Source: Nitrosomonas sp. | GTDB taxonomy: Bacteria > Pseudomonadota > Gammaproteobacteria > Burkholderiales > Nitrosomonadaceae | Assembly (NCBI RefSeq): GCF_019752095.1 | Contig: NZ_JAIEMO010000021.1 | Location: 1 to 64,000, forward strand | DNA length: 64,000 nucleotides | Reading direction: 5' to 3' | Shown: positions 38,021 through 48,876 of the stretch, one piece after another | Layout of the letters: each line of letters starts with the position of its first letter | How positions within the stretch are numbered: position 1 is the first letter of the stretch | Program-made: the position numbers and the translations under genes | The notes under the pieces: model-generated | What the model was told of the DNA's origin: nothing | The model's input: only the letters and a program-made list of their open reading frames with translations | The model's database searches: none

Positions 38021-38991
38021 ACCACTTCGCTGCGCCCAGCACTGAATTAACGCCCATCGTTGAAGTCGTCGCGGCGGTAATTCTACAACCGGATGGCCGG
38101 TTCTTGCTAGCACAGAGACCTGCAGGCAAGGTGTATTCGGGCTATTGGGAATTTCCCGGCGGCAAGGTTGAGCCCGACGAATCCTTATTGCACGCGCTGG
38201 AACGTGAGCTATGGGAAGAATTAGGCATTCATGTTCGCTGCGCTCAGCCTTGGATCTCACGGATTTTCACCTATGCGCATGCGACTGTGCGGCTGCATTT
38301 TTTCCGTGTGGTGGAATGGGAAGGCAAGCTGATGCCAAGGGAAATGCAAGCTGTATCCTGGCAGATGCCACACCAAATTATGGTTTCTCCTATCTTGCCG
38401 GCGAATGGCCCGATTTTGCAGGCACTGCTGTTACCATCGTTATATGCCATCACGCACGTAAATGAGATTGGGGTCGAGTTAACACTACAGCAGATTAATC
38501 ATGCATTGCAAGGTGGCTTACGCTTACTGCAAATACGCGAGAAACAAATGGAGAGAGATAAACTGCGTGATTTTGCGGGGAAAGTGCTTGCGCTTGCACG
38601 CCCTTATCAAGCAAAAGTCCTGATAAATAGCGATGCAGAACTGGCGCACGCGACAAACGCCGATGGCGTACATTTCACCTCATCGCAACTAATGACGATG
38701 TCATCTCGCCCCGACCCGGAATATGGTTTGTGCGGCGCGTCTTGTCATAATGCCGAAGAACTCTTTACAGCCGAGCAATTAGAGCTTGATTTTGTTGTAT
38801 TAGGACCGGTTCAATCTACCTTAAGCCATCCGGGATTGTCGCCATTAGGTTGGCGAAAATTTGCCGCAATGATTCGCGGCTATTCATTACCGGTTTATGC
38901 ATTGGGTGGAATGAGTTCTGGAGATTTGGTCATCGCGCAGGAAATGGGCGCACAAGGTGTTGCCATGATGCGCGGCATCGTACAATCATAA
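38017..38991 (+). CDS. mutT: Nudix hydrolase (8-oxo-dGTPase) fused to a thiamine-phosphate synthase-like domain
   Basis: Residues 1-140 form a MutT Nudix domain: the Nudix box GGKVEPDESLLHALERELWEELG fits GX5EX7REUXEEXGU. Residues 155-324 resemble ThiE: LRLLQIREKQ, VLINSDAELAHATNADGVHF, VVLGPVQSTLSHPG and ALGGMSSGDLVIAQEMGAQGVAMMRGI. The ThiE-like half lacks parts of the catalytic set that I can check, so its activity is uncertain. Such fusions are common in beta- and gammaproteobacteria. It is coupled to the DUF815 gene by a 4-bp overlap and ends 4 bp from the convergent GGDEF gene. Confidence 0.85.
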   Translation: MNHFAAPSTELTPIVEVVAAVILQPDGRFLLAQRPAGKVYSGYWEFPGGKVEPDESLLHALERELWEELGIHVRCAQPWISRIFTYAHATVRLHFFRVVEWEGKLMPREMQAVSWQMPHQIMVSPILPANGPILQALLLPSLYAITHVNEIGVELTLQQINHALQGGLRLLQIREKQMERDKLRDFAGKVLALARPYQAKVLINSDAELAHATNADGVHFTSSQLMTMSSRPDPEYGLCGASCHNAEELFTAEQLELDFVVLGPVQSTLSHPGLSPLGWRKFAAMIRGYSLPVYALGGMSSGDLVIAQEMGAQGVAMMRGIVQS

Positions 38992-38995
38992 TTTT

Positions 38996-40117
38996 CTACA
39001 ACATGGGATTGGTATAAACAGCCACTTGATTTCTTCCGCCTTCTTTAGCTTCGTATAAGGCTTTATCCGCTCTATCAAGTAAGGCTGTGCAAATAAAATC
39101 GGCGTCATGTTGTGGCGAGATTGGCAGGTCCCGCAGACTGGCCATACCGATAGATACCGAGACATTGAGTTGCTTGTCATGAAGAATAATCGCTGAAGAA
39201 TAAATTGCTTTGCGCAACCGTTCAGCAATTTCGTGTGCAGCTTGTAAGGTTGTTGAAGGTAGTGCCACAACGAACTCTTCCCCGCCATAGCGGGCTACGA
39301 TATCGCACGATCTTACTTGCTCCTTGATCAGATTCACCATGTGCCGGAGCACCGAATCACCCGTTTGGTGACCATAGTTATCGTTGACTTTCTTGAAATG
39401 ATCGACATCGAGAAACATACAGATCAAATCATCGTCCCAGCGAACACATCGGGCAATTTCATCTTTAAAACGCAGGTCAAAATAACGGCGGTTATACGCT
39501 TGCGTTAACACGTCTTGATAACTGATTTCTTTGATTCTCTGTTGATTGAGGCAATTTTCTATCGCAACCGCGGTCATGGCGGAAAGTTTTTGCAGAAAAA
39601 GGGTGCCAATGCCCTTTTGGTATCGATGTGGGTCTTGACTTAACAGCATCATTGCGCCAATCACCTGGTTACTGCGAAGCAGCGGAAAGAAAGCTGCACT
39701 TTTAATTTGATCTCTACACTTTAAGTCATTGATCATCCAACGATATCTCGTCAGCGCCTCTGTTCCTAATAGCGGGATTACGGTAAGCGATTGAATCAGT
39801 TCAATATCTTTTATAGCATCAAGGATCAATAATTTATTTGCCAAACCCAAACGCGCTTCTTCGTCATGTTCAAAAAATAACCGATCGGCGTCTTTTTGAT
39901 GATCCACAAGACACAGCACCATATCCAACAGTTGGAAACGCGCAACACTTCGGGATAGCAGCAAATCGCGCAACTGCTTGGGGTTGCTGGCACCAATGAT
40001 TTCAAAACCGAAGGTCTCGTATAACTCCTGTTTTTTTTCATTGGCTCTGGCCTGCTTAATGAAATGATCCAACTTACGCTGCAGCTCACGATTCTTATCA
40101 TAAACCGATTCATCCAT
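38996..40117 (-). CDS. GGDEF-domain diguanylate cyclase with N-terminal GAF-like sensor
   Basis: The 373-residue protein makes c-di-GMP. The C-terminal GGDEF domain has the active-site signature ARYGGEEFVVALP (about residues 278-290), and an RSCD just upstream (RxxD) fits the product-inhibition I-site. Residues 40-195 are a GAF-like sensor (LLSRSVARFQLLDMVL, FFPLLRSNQVIGAMMLLS). A coiled-coil stretch opens the protein. It lies 11 bp downstream of yacG and is on the same strand. Confidence 0.93.
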   Translation of the reverse strand: MDESVYDKNRELQRKLDHFIKQARANEKKQELYETFGFEIIGASNPKQLRDLLLSRSVARFQLLDMVLCLVDHQKDADRLFFEHDEEARLGLANKLLILDAIKDIELIQSLTVIPLLGTEALTRYRWMINDLKCRDQIKSAAFFPLLRSNQVIGAMMLLSQDPHRYQKGIGTLFLQKLSAMTAVAIENCLNQQRIKEISYQDVLTQAYNRRYFDLRFKDEIARCVRWDDDLICMFLDVDHFKKVNDNYGHQTGDSVLRHMVNLIKEQVRSCDIVARYGGEEFVVALPSTTLQAAHEIAERLRKAIYSSAIILHDKQLNVSVSIGMASLRDLPISPQHDADFICTALLDRADKALYEAKEGGRNQVAVYTNPML

Positions 40118-40128
40118 TCTCTATAGGC

Positions 40129-40305
40129 TCAGTTATTTTCTTCTTCTTGATCGATCATAGGCTCTGGAATTCGATAGGATTCTTGAGCCCACTGCGATAA
40201 ATCTGCTGTTTTGCATCGCTCGGAACAAAATGGCCGGAAACGGTTAGTAACTTCCCAAATCACTTTCCTTCCACATTGTGGACAGTTAACTATGCGCTGT
40301 TGCAT
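40129..40305 (-). CDS. yacG: DNA gyrase inhibitor YacG (zinc-binding)
   Basis: This 58-residue gene starts at ATG 40305 and stops at TGA 40129. The protein has the YacG zinc site CPQCGRKVIW and RPFCSERCKTADLSQWAQESYRIP. YacG binds GyrB and blocks DNA binding by gyrase. The C-terminal tail is acidic (IDQEEENN). It sits in the order usual for betaproteobacteria (near mutT and argJ). Its stop is 11 bp ahead of the GGDEF gene start, so the two may be co-transcribed. Confidence 0.95.
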   Translation of the reverse strand: MQQRIVNCPQCGRKVIWEVTNRFRPFCSERCKTADLSQWAQESYRIPEPMIDQEEENN

Positions 40306-40650
40306 AAAAGAAAATCCTCATACCGATAGTATACGATAAGGCAATCACCCTGTTTTGGCGAGGAAAAGTTAAATTATTTTTTCAAGCTATTTTCACTTCA
40401 ATATTGATTGGATAGTAAGAAAAAACTACAAGCAATATTTAACTGTGTATTTTACATAAGTTAGATTAAACTTTTCTAATTGACACTCAAATACTTATCT
40501 CAAGGTCAACAATCCTGACTACTCAGCGAACATGATATGCCCTGCCAGAAATGGAGTCGATAGGATCAAACAGCCGCTATATTTGTATCGTATCGTTGCG
40601 CAACCTGAATGACACCAGCAAATCCGCATACCATCACCATTTGCACAGGA

Positions 40651-41868
40651 TTATCCTTTGACGCAAACGACTTGCTTCAAGGTATGAACGACCTCCACCA
40701 GCGAACGTTGTGCCTGCATGACCGCGTCGATATTCTTGTAGGCCATCGGAATCTCATCGATCACAGCGGCATCCTTGCGGCATTCGACATGGGCTGTTGC
40801 CGCGATCTGGTCTGCAACCGTAAAGCGGCGCTTGGCCTCATTGCGGCTCATGATGCGCCCGGCGCCATGGCTGCATGAGCAGAATGCTTCCTCATTGCCG
40901 AGGCCACGAACAATGTAGCTTTTGGCACCCATCGAGCCGGGAATAATACCCAGTTCACCTTTCTGCGCAGATACTGCGCCTTTGCGTGTTACCAGAATTT
41001 CCGCACCAAAGTGAATTTCCTTTTGCACATAATTATGGTGGCAGTTGACGGCCTCGGTATCGATCACGAACGGCTTGCTGATAACCTGGCGAATAGCAGC
41101 GATGACATTTTGCATCATCACCGCGCGGTTACGCCGCGCAAAATCCTGCGCCCAGCCCACGGCCTCGACGTAATCATCGAAATGCTCGCTGCCTTCTTCG
41201 AAATAAGCGAGATCCCGATCCGGCAGGTTGGCAATGTGGTGACGCATATCTGCTTGCGCCAGCTCGATGAAAAAAGTGCCAATGGCATTGCCGACGCCCC
41301 GTGAACCCGAATGCAACATCAACCACACGCGATCAGCCTGATCCAGACAAACTTCGATGAAGTGGTTGCCTGTGCCTAATGTTCCCAGATGCTTGTAGTT
41401 GTTCGTTTTCTTCAAACGCGGATATTTCCCGGCAATGCGATCAAATCCAGGTATCAGCTTTGCCCACATGGCATCCACTGATGCGGGCGGCGTATCCCAT
41501 GCGCCTTTATCGCGCTTGCTGCGTTTCAAAGTACGGCCATGAGGTACGGCTCGCTCAATCGCGCTGCGCAACTCAAACAGATGGTCCGGCAAATCCTGCG
41601 CTGTCAGTGTCGTGCGCACAGCCATCATACCGCAACCGACATCCACCCCCACCGCTGCGGGAATGATTGCACCCAGCGTTGGAATCACGCTACCGATAGT
41701 TGAACCTTTACCCAGATGCACATCCGGCATTACTGCCAGATGCTTGAAGATAAAGGGCATGCTGGCCGTGTTCGTCAACTGCTTGCGGGCTTCGTCCTCG
41801 ACAGGCACGCCGTTAGTCCACATCTTGATCGGCTTGCCATTCTCAACTTGCAATAATTGATATTCCAC
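40651..41868 (-). CDS. rtcB: 3'-phosphate/5'-hydroxy RNA ligase RtcB
   Basis: RtcB joins RNA 2',3'-cyclic phosphate and 5'-OH ends using GTP and two metal ions. The 405-residue protein has MPDVHLGKGSTIGSVI, the metal site GVDVGCGM, LMLHSGSRGVGNAIG, NCHHNYV and the C-terminal SCSHGAGRIMSRNEAKRRF with the guanylylated histidine. No rtcA, rtcR or archease gene is adjacent. The 345 bp downstream (40306-40650) hold nothing I can recognise. Confidence 0.95.
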   Translation of the reverse strand: MEYQLLQVENGKPIKMWTNGVPVEDEARKQLTNTASMPFIFKHLAVMPDVHLGKGSTIGSVIPTLGAIIPAAVGVDVGCGMMAVRTTLTAQDLPDHLFELRSAIERAVPHGRTLKRSKRDKGAWDTPPASVDAMWAKLIPGFDRIAGKYPRLKKTNNYKHLGTLGTGNHFIEVCLDQADRVWLMLHSGSRGVGNAIGTFFIELAQADMRHHIANLPDRDLAYFEEGSEHFDDYVEAVGWAQDFARRNRAVMMQNVIAAIRQVISKPFVIDTEAVNCHHNYVQKEIHFGAEILVTRKGAVSAQKGELGIIPGSMGAKSYIVRGLGNEEAFCSCSHGAGRIMSRNEAKRRFTVADQIAATAHVECRKDAAVIDEIPMAYKNIDAVMQAQRSLVEVVHTLKQVVCVKG

Positions 41869-41996
41869 GCGATACCCTTAATTCTTGATCTCTAACAACC
41901 TGTTCAGCATTTAAACCAAACCACCAAACACGGCGCTTACCGGCAACAACACACTCGTTCCAGAGTTTGACTGCAATACAGCAGGCATAGCTTCCA

Positions 41997-43477
<1,481 letters not shown>

Positions 43478-43604
43478 GCCCTGATCTCGCAGCATTCGCA
43501 ATGCTTGCGCATAAAACCACTGCCAGCATTCGCTGGATGCATATCATTTCCACAATGGTCATGGCTTGCATCACGGCTATCACACTCATGGCACTTTTCA
43601 CTCA

Positions 43605-43655
43605 CGTCATTCCCGCGCAGTGCCAGCCCCCGCAAAGGCGTGGGGCGGGAATCCA
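43605..43655. repeat. palindromic REP-like element (degenerate copy)
   Basis: CGTCATTCCCGC (43605-43616) and GCGGGAATCCA (43645-43655) form a stem around an inner CCCCCGC...GGCGTGGGG. The same outer sequence occurs as a perfect palindrome at 44340-44409, on the other side of the GIY-YIG gene. This belongs to the widespread GTCATTCCCGCG repeat type of proteobacteria. Confidence 0.6.
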
Positions 43656-43745
43656 TGCGGCCAAGAAATAGGACCCCGGCTCCACGATTGCAAGAGAACA
43701 GGCGCTTCACGAATATCGCAAAAACACAAAAAATGTTGTCGTAGT

Positions 43746-44036
43746 TCACGCCAATTCCTGCCATAAATCTCTCCACGTTGGATTCACTTTCTCGATCAAA
43801 TCTATTTTCCATTGCCGATTCCATTTCTTAAGCTGCTTCTCGCGCTGAATTGCTGCCAGCATCTCTTCATGCATTTCATAATAAACCAGAGAATGAACAC
43901 TGTATTTTTTGGTAAATCCTTCAACCAAACCTTGCTTATGCTGCCAAACCCGCTGAATCAAGTGACTGGTTACCCCAATGTACAACGTACCGTTGTACCC
44001 ACTCGCCAGAATATAAACCGCAGGCTGTTTTTCCAT
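43746..44036 (-). CDS. small GIY-YIG endonuclease-domain protein
   Basis: The 96-residue protein is a bare GIY-YIG domain of the UvrC N-terminal type: VYILASGYNGTLYIGVTSHLIQRVWQHK with the Arg in RVWQH, then YEMHEEMLAAIQREKQLKKWNRQWK with the metal-binding Glu. Such small proteins are multicopy in proteobacteria and are of unknown function. It lies between hsdS and hsdM on the same strand and is bordered by palindromic repeats. Confidence 0.9.
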   Translation of the reverse strand: MEKQPAVYILASGYNGTLYIGVTSHLIQRVWQHKQGLVEGFTKKYSVHSLVYYEMHEEMLAAIQREKQLKKWNRQWKIDLIEKVNPTWRDLWQELA

Positions 44037-44130
44037 GATGCAATCCTAATCACACATTCACATCCAGACCATCCTTCGCATTATTGACATGACTCCCGCC
44101 AATACTATCCTACCCATCATGAGCCATCCC

Positions 44131-44345
44131 TTATCATATCCGCCATTCCTTATCACATTTGTCACCCCACATATCCTTCGTCACATCCATCATCCCTCGT
44201 CACATCCATCATTCCTTATCACATCCGTCATCTCTCGTCACATCCGTCATCTCTCGTCACATCCGTCATCCCTCGTCACATCCGTCATCCCTCGTCACAT
44301 CCGTCATCCCTCGTCACATCCGTCATCCCTCGTCACATCCGTCAT
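44131..44345. repeat. 19-bp tandem repeat array
   Basis: The unit is TCACATCCGTCATCCCTCG. Eight contiguous copies run 44181-44332 (the first two read ATCATCCCTCG and ATCATTCCTTA), then a ninth merges into the palindrome at 44340. Two or three degenerate copies precede 44181. The last four copies are identical, suggesting recent expansion. There are no unique spacers, so it is not a CRISPR array. Confidence 0.9.
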
Positions 44346-44409
44346 TCCCGCGAAAGCGGGAATCCAGGTGTTCAGGGAAATGTGGATTCCCGCTTTCGCG
44401 GGAATGACG
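44340..44409. repeat. perfect 27-bp palindromic repeat (REP-like)
   Basis: The arm at 44340-44366 begins CGTCATTCCCGCGAAAGC and its exact complement occupies 44383-44409; the loop is 16 bases. It sits 21 bp past the hsdS stop codon (minus strand) and could end hsdS transcription. The tandem array runs straight into its left arm. The rest of 44037-44430 is only these repeats. Confidence 0.85.
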
Positions 44410-44430
44410 TGATAAGCAAGCAAATCCCCG

Positions 44431-45996
44431 TTAGCTTCGCTTACCCTTTCGACGGGCAACCCAATTATCCTGAGAGTCCACTCGTTCCGCCTGAATACGC
44501 TCCAACAATTCCGATGCAGGCTCGTCATTCGGGTCTTGCGGCACCAGTTGGCCGGAGAAGGCTTTTTTCAGGATGGACTGACGCAGGACTTCAGCTTGTT
44601 GTAACGCGGTTGTGATGGTTTGGTCGACTTGATCGATTACCGACATTTTGTCATCAATGATATTAATTATTCTCTCTTGCTCATCTTTGGCACAAATCGC
44701 CAAAACAATATTAATCATACGAGTCAATCCTAAATCTTGATTTCCAACTCCGTGAGTATATTTTTGCGATTGTGAGTAACAGAAAGAAGAATTTAAAACA
44801 TGTTGCAAGTAAAACGGCTTGACAGCTGAAGTTAACTTCAAAACAGCAACATGCACCCATACATTGAAGTCCACATTATACGTATTCACACGGGCAATTC
44901 CTGTTGTTCCTCCCTTTGTGTATAAAACATCACCAATTTCTGGTTTGCAACGATTACTTAATTCATCGTGTAATTCTCTGGAAATGTATTTTGTGTTATT
45001 AAAATCCACACCTTCTGGCCGCACATTTCCACCAGAAATGAAAGGAATTCCTTTTTCTGAATATTTTGGACTGAAATGGGGGCCATCTTTCACTAACCAT
45101 GTTAATTGACCTAATCTCACCCACCCCCACCCCTCCGGCAATTCAGACAATTCCGCCAGTTCTTCGGCGGTGAGCGGTGGCAGGGGTTTTGGGGCTTTGG
45201 GTTTGCTGCTTTGTTTACCGTTGGTTTCCCAGTCGGCGAGTTGTTGCTGGTAGCGTTGTTCGCGTTCTTGTTGGATGCGTTTGAGCAGCACTTCCGCAGG
45301 TTCAAGCTTATCCTGATTTTCTTTGCGCCACTGCGCAGTGAGTTTGCCTTCGAAAGCGTGCTTCAGCAGCGCTTGGCGATAAACCTTGAGCTGTGCCTGA
45401 GCGGTTTTCAGGTTTTCGATGCCCTTATCCAGCTCGGAAAACAGTTCTTCGATTTTGGCTACGATGCGGTGTTGTTCGTTTCTCGGAGGGACTGGTATCG
45501 GAAGTTTTCTAAATTTGGTGACATTAAATGCAGGCTGCGCTGTTGCAGTAGAAATAAGTTTTATGAATTGTTGAAAACCAAAGCAATTTAGATAAAAAAA
45601 GACATATTTGAATTCTACAGAATTTGTTAAGGTGAACTTCAGCAAGTTAGCGGGAATAATTGCTGTCTTCATGCCTGTCGGATAGATGCCAGTTTTTCCA
45701 ATTGAGCCTATTTTTGCTACAAGAATATCTCCTGGCAAAACTTGGCTTCTTTTTAATTCTTCAAATTTATTCTGGGATATATAACGAACTCTATCCTTTG
45801 AATAATCACCTTCCAAATTTTTAGTTGTAAGTACAGGCACACCATTTATCGAGTCATCAACGTAATCAGATACTTTTAAGTTTGATCCAAAAGGTCCGTC
45901 TACAATCGCATTTTCTCCATACCCTATATCTTCTAATTTTGCGTAACGCCAAGAGCTAGGAAGTTCCCAAGTTTCAATGTGATCTAATTCACTCAT
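44431..45996 (-). CDS. hsdS: type I restriction-modification specificity subunit
   Basis: The 521-residue protein has two target-recognition domains (about residues 10-175 and 290-430), each followed by a conserved helix: LPIPVPPRNEQHRIVAKIEELFSELDKGIENLKTAQAQLKVYRQALLKHAFEGKL, and later DKMSVIDQVDQTITTALQQAEVLRQSILKKAFSGQLVPQ. It reads open throughout, unlike its partners. The ATG overlaps the hsdR stop. I used ATG 45996; a GTG at 45999 is in frame. Confidence 0.92.
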   Translation of the reverse strand: MSELDHIETWELPSSWRYAKLEDIGYGENAIVDGPFGSNLKVSDYVDDSINGVPVLTTKNLEGDYSKDRVRYISQNKFEELKRSQVLPGDILVAKIGSIGKTGIYPTGMKTAIIPANLLKFTLTNSVEFKYVFFYLNCFGFQQFIKLISTATAQPAFNVTKFRKLPIPVPPRNEQHRIVAKIEELFSELDKGIENLKTAQAQLKVYRQALLKHAFEGKLTAQWRKENQDKLEPAEVLLKRIQQEREQRYQQQLADWETNGKQSSKPKAPKPLPPLTAEELAELSELPEGWGWVRLGQLTWLVKDGPHFSPKYSEKGIPFISGGNVRPEGVDFNNTKYISRELHDELSNRCKPEIGDVLYTKGGTTGIARVNTYNVDFNVWVHVAVLKLTSAVKPFYLQHVLNSSFCYSQSQKYTHGVGNQDLGLTRMINIVLAICAKDEQERIINIIDDKMSVIDQVDQTITTALQQAEVLRQSILKKAFSGQLVPQDPNDEPASELLERIQAERVDSQDNWVARRKGKRS

Positions 45997-48778
45997 CACC
46001 CCACCAGCACCTCATTCAATTCATCCAGCAACGGTTCCATTCTTGCTCCAAACAACTGAAACATTTTCCCCAACCCGCCTTTGTTGTCGAACGGCGCCAT
46101 CTCAAGCGCATCACGATCCATATGAATGGATATTGCGACGTGATCGCGAATCATGCGCAGCCACGCCATTTGTTCCTCGTTGAATTTCTCGCCACTGCCA
46201 GAGTGGTGTTGCATAATCCAGTTCTGGAAGTTACGGCGCACTAAAGCATCGTAGTTGGTAAGTTTTTCATCCAAGCCACACACGCGGCGGATCAGGGCGA
46301 CCAATGCGGTCAGCTCGGTGATCGGCTGGCCTTTATAATCATCCAATTGGGCGTAGGCGTGCCAGACGCGCGCGGGGGCAAGCTTGGGCTTGTCGGTCTT
46401 CAGTTTATCCATGACCTGCTGAATCATTTCATAGGTGACTTCCCTTCTTCGATAGGGCTGGTCGAAGAAAATGGCCAGTGCTTCGATATTGTCACAGTTG
46501 GCTTTGAGGTATTCGGCGAATTCATCCACAAAGGCTTGCGCGTTGCTGGCGGCGTCTTTGTCCCATTCGGCGCGAATGAGTGTGTCGATGTTGTCGTGGT
46601 CGATGGTTTGTTCCTTGTCGCGGCGGATGCTGTCGATGAGTTCGATCAGATCGCCGTTCAGGATGCTGGCGGCTTCACCCACCAGTTGCTGTTGCGCCTG
46701 TTCCCGCTTGGCGTCGCCGGGATCGGTGCCGATGGGTTGCCCTGAGAGTTGCAAGGCTCGGGCTTCGATGTTGTCGCCATCAATGGCGGCAAATAGTTTG
46801 CCCACCAGTTGCGTGAGTTCCAGGCCATTGGCAGCATCCCGGATGCGCCGCTGGTCGTCGGGGTCGAGTTGCTTGTTGAGCCGCGCCAAACGTGCGGCGA
46901 GCGAACTGACGATATCTTCGTCGGTAGCGCCCATCATCACGCTCATCGCCAAATCTTTCAGCGCTACGCTGGGCTTGGTGATCAGCGGTTGGCTGGCGGT
47001 CTTGAGCGATTTTGTGACGCCGATGGCATCCACAATGACATAGTGCGTTTTGGCACTGACTGCGGAAGGGGTGACTTTTTTCAGGTCGTCCTTATCCAGC
47101 GTGCGTGTGCCGCGGCCTTTCATTTGCTCGAAGTAATTGCGGCTTTTGACATCGCGCATGAACAACAGGCATTCCAAGGGTTTTACGTCGGTGCCGGTGG
47201 CGATCATGTCGACGGTGACAGCAATGCGCGGGTAAAAGTCATTACGAAAATCTGCCAGCACCGATTTTGGGTCCTCGGCGATTTTGTAGGTGAGCTTTTT
47301 GCAAAAGGCATTGCCCTCGCCAAATTCTTCGCGCACGGTCTGGATGATATCGTCCGCGTGACTGTCGGTTTTGGCGAAGATCAGTGTTTTCGGCACTTCC
47401 TGACGCCCTGGAAACATTTCGGGCCACTTGTCGCGGAAAGTGCGGATCACGGTGCGGATCTGATCCGGGTTAACGATGCTGCGATCGAGCTGGATGGCAG
47501 AATAGGCTTCGTCCTCGTCCTGCTGCTCCCAACGCCGTTTGCGGGTGAGCCTTTCCCGGCGTTCGACATGCTGTTATGCGCGGATTTGAGCGCCTTGCTG
47601 GGTGACCTGGGTTTCGATGTGATAGATTTCATTGCCGACGTTGACGCCATCGGCCACGGCTTTTTCGTGGCTGTAATCGCTCACCACGTTTTTCTTGAAA
47701 AAACCATAGGTGCGGTTGTCTGGCGTGGCGGTAAGGCCGATCAGGCTGGCATCGAAGTAATCAAGCACTTGCAGCCACAGATTGTAGATGGAACGATGGC
47801 ATTCATCGATGAAGATGAAATCAAAGAATTCCGGCGGGATTTCTTGGTTGTACACCACCGGCATCGGTTCCTTAGGCTGCGCCCATTCTGCCGGGTTGGT
47901 CTGCTCAATGGATTCGTCGAGTTCTTTATCCTTGAGGATGGAGTAGAGCCGCTGGATGGTGCTGATGCAGACCTGGCTGTCGGTGGCCACGAAAGCGGAC
48001 TTGAGACGCTGCACGGTATAAAGTTCGGTGAATTTGCGGTTATCGTCGAGTGGCACATACGACATCATTTCCTGCTCGGCCTGTTCGCCCAGGTTCTTGG
48101 TGTCCACCAAAAACAGGATGCGCTTGGCATCAGCAAATTTCAGCAGGCGGTACATGGCGGTGATCGCAGTGTAGGTCTTTCCCGCTCCGGTCGCCATCTG
48201 AATCAGTGCGCGCGGACGATCGGCCTTGAATGATTGTTCCAAATGGGTAATGGCGGTTTCCTGGCAATCACGCAGTTTCAATGTTTTGGCGGGCAAGTGA
48301 TCCGGATTGAGCAGCGGGATATGGTGCAGGCGCTCCCGCAGACTGGTGCCTTGTTCGATCCATTCCTTCAGGGTTTCGGGACGGTGGAAAGTAAAAACCT
48401 CGCGTGAACGCGGTTTGGGATCACGCCCATCGGTAAAACGTGTGATGATGCCGGTGCTTTCGTACAAGAAAGGAAGCGGCTTGGTGTTGTTGATCCATTT
48501 CAGCCGGGCACTGGCATAGCCTTCCGTCTGTTGCTCCACCTCGGTGATTTTATGCCCCAAAAATCTGCTTTCTTGGCTTCAATCACGCCCACGGCTTTTT
48601 TATCAATAAATAACACGTAATCCGCTGGGCCAGCATTGGTCTGGTATTCGCGCACTGCTTGCCCCAGTCCGGCATTCAGGTTGATATTCTTGGCAGATTG
48701 AACCACCCATCCCGCTTGATTGAGCAGCGCATCAATGTTATCGCGGGCTTTTTGTTCTGGATTCTGGTTGAGCGTCAT
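45996..48778 (-). pseudogene. hsdR: type I restriction subunit R, with a frameshift and an in-frame stop
   Basis: Three blocks together match a single HsdR of about 933 residues. Block A (48778 to about 48560) has the nuclease motif ADYVLFIDKKAVGVIEAKK. At a run of five T (48563-48559, minus) KADFWGIK replaces the expected KADFLGHK, a one-base deletion. Block B carries Walker A MATGAGKTYTAI and the helicase box FIDECHRS. An in-frame TAA at 47576-47574 interrupts ...QIRA*QHVERRERLTRKRRW. Block C continues in the same frame with ATGTDVKPLECLLFMRDVKS. The restriction activity should be lost. Confidence 0.9.
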
Positions 48779-48876
48779 ATGACAACATAGTGACAAAACA
48801 GCATTTAATCATAACACGCCGCTCTAAGTCATTTATTAAACTCAGCTAAACGTAACGTATCGCCTCAGTATTGGAG

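Noticed and set aside
44131-44345. Regular repeats that might suggest a CRISPR array
   Set aside because: The units touch one another without unique spacers, the unit is only 19 bp, and there are no cas genes nearby.
44089-44412. Plus-strand open frame with repeated SHPSSLVTSVI units
   Set aside because: It is the translation of the 19-bp tandem repeat, with no ribosome site.
46809-48233. A 474-codon open frame on the plus strand
   Set aside because: It lies opposite hsdR, whose nuclease and helicase motifs are clear. Its own translation is low in complexity and has no family motifs.
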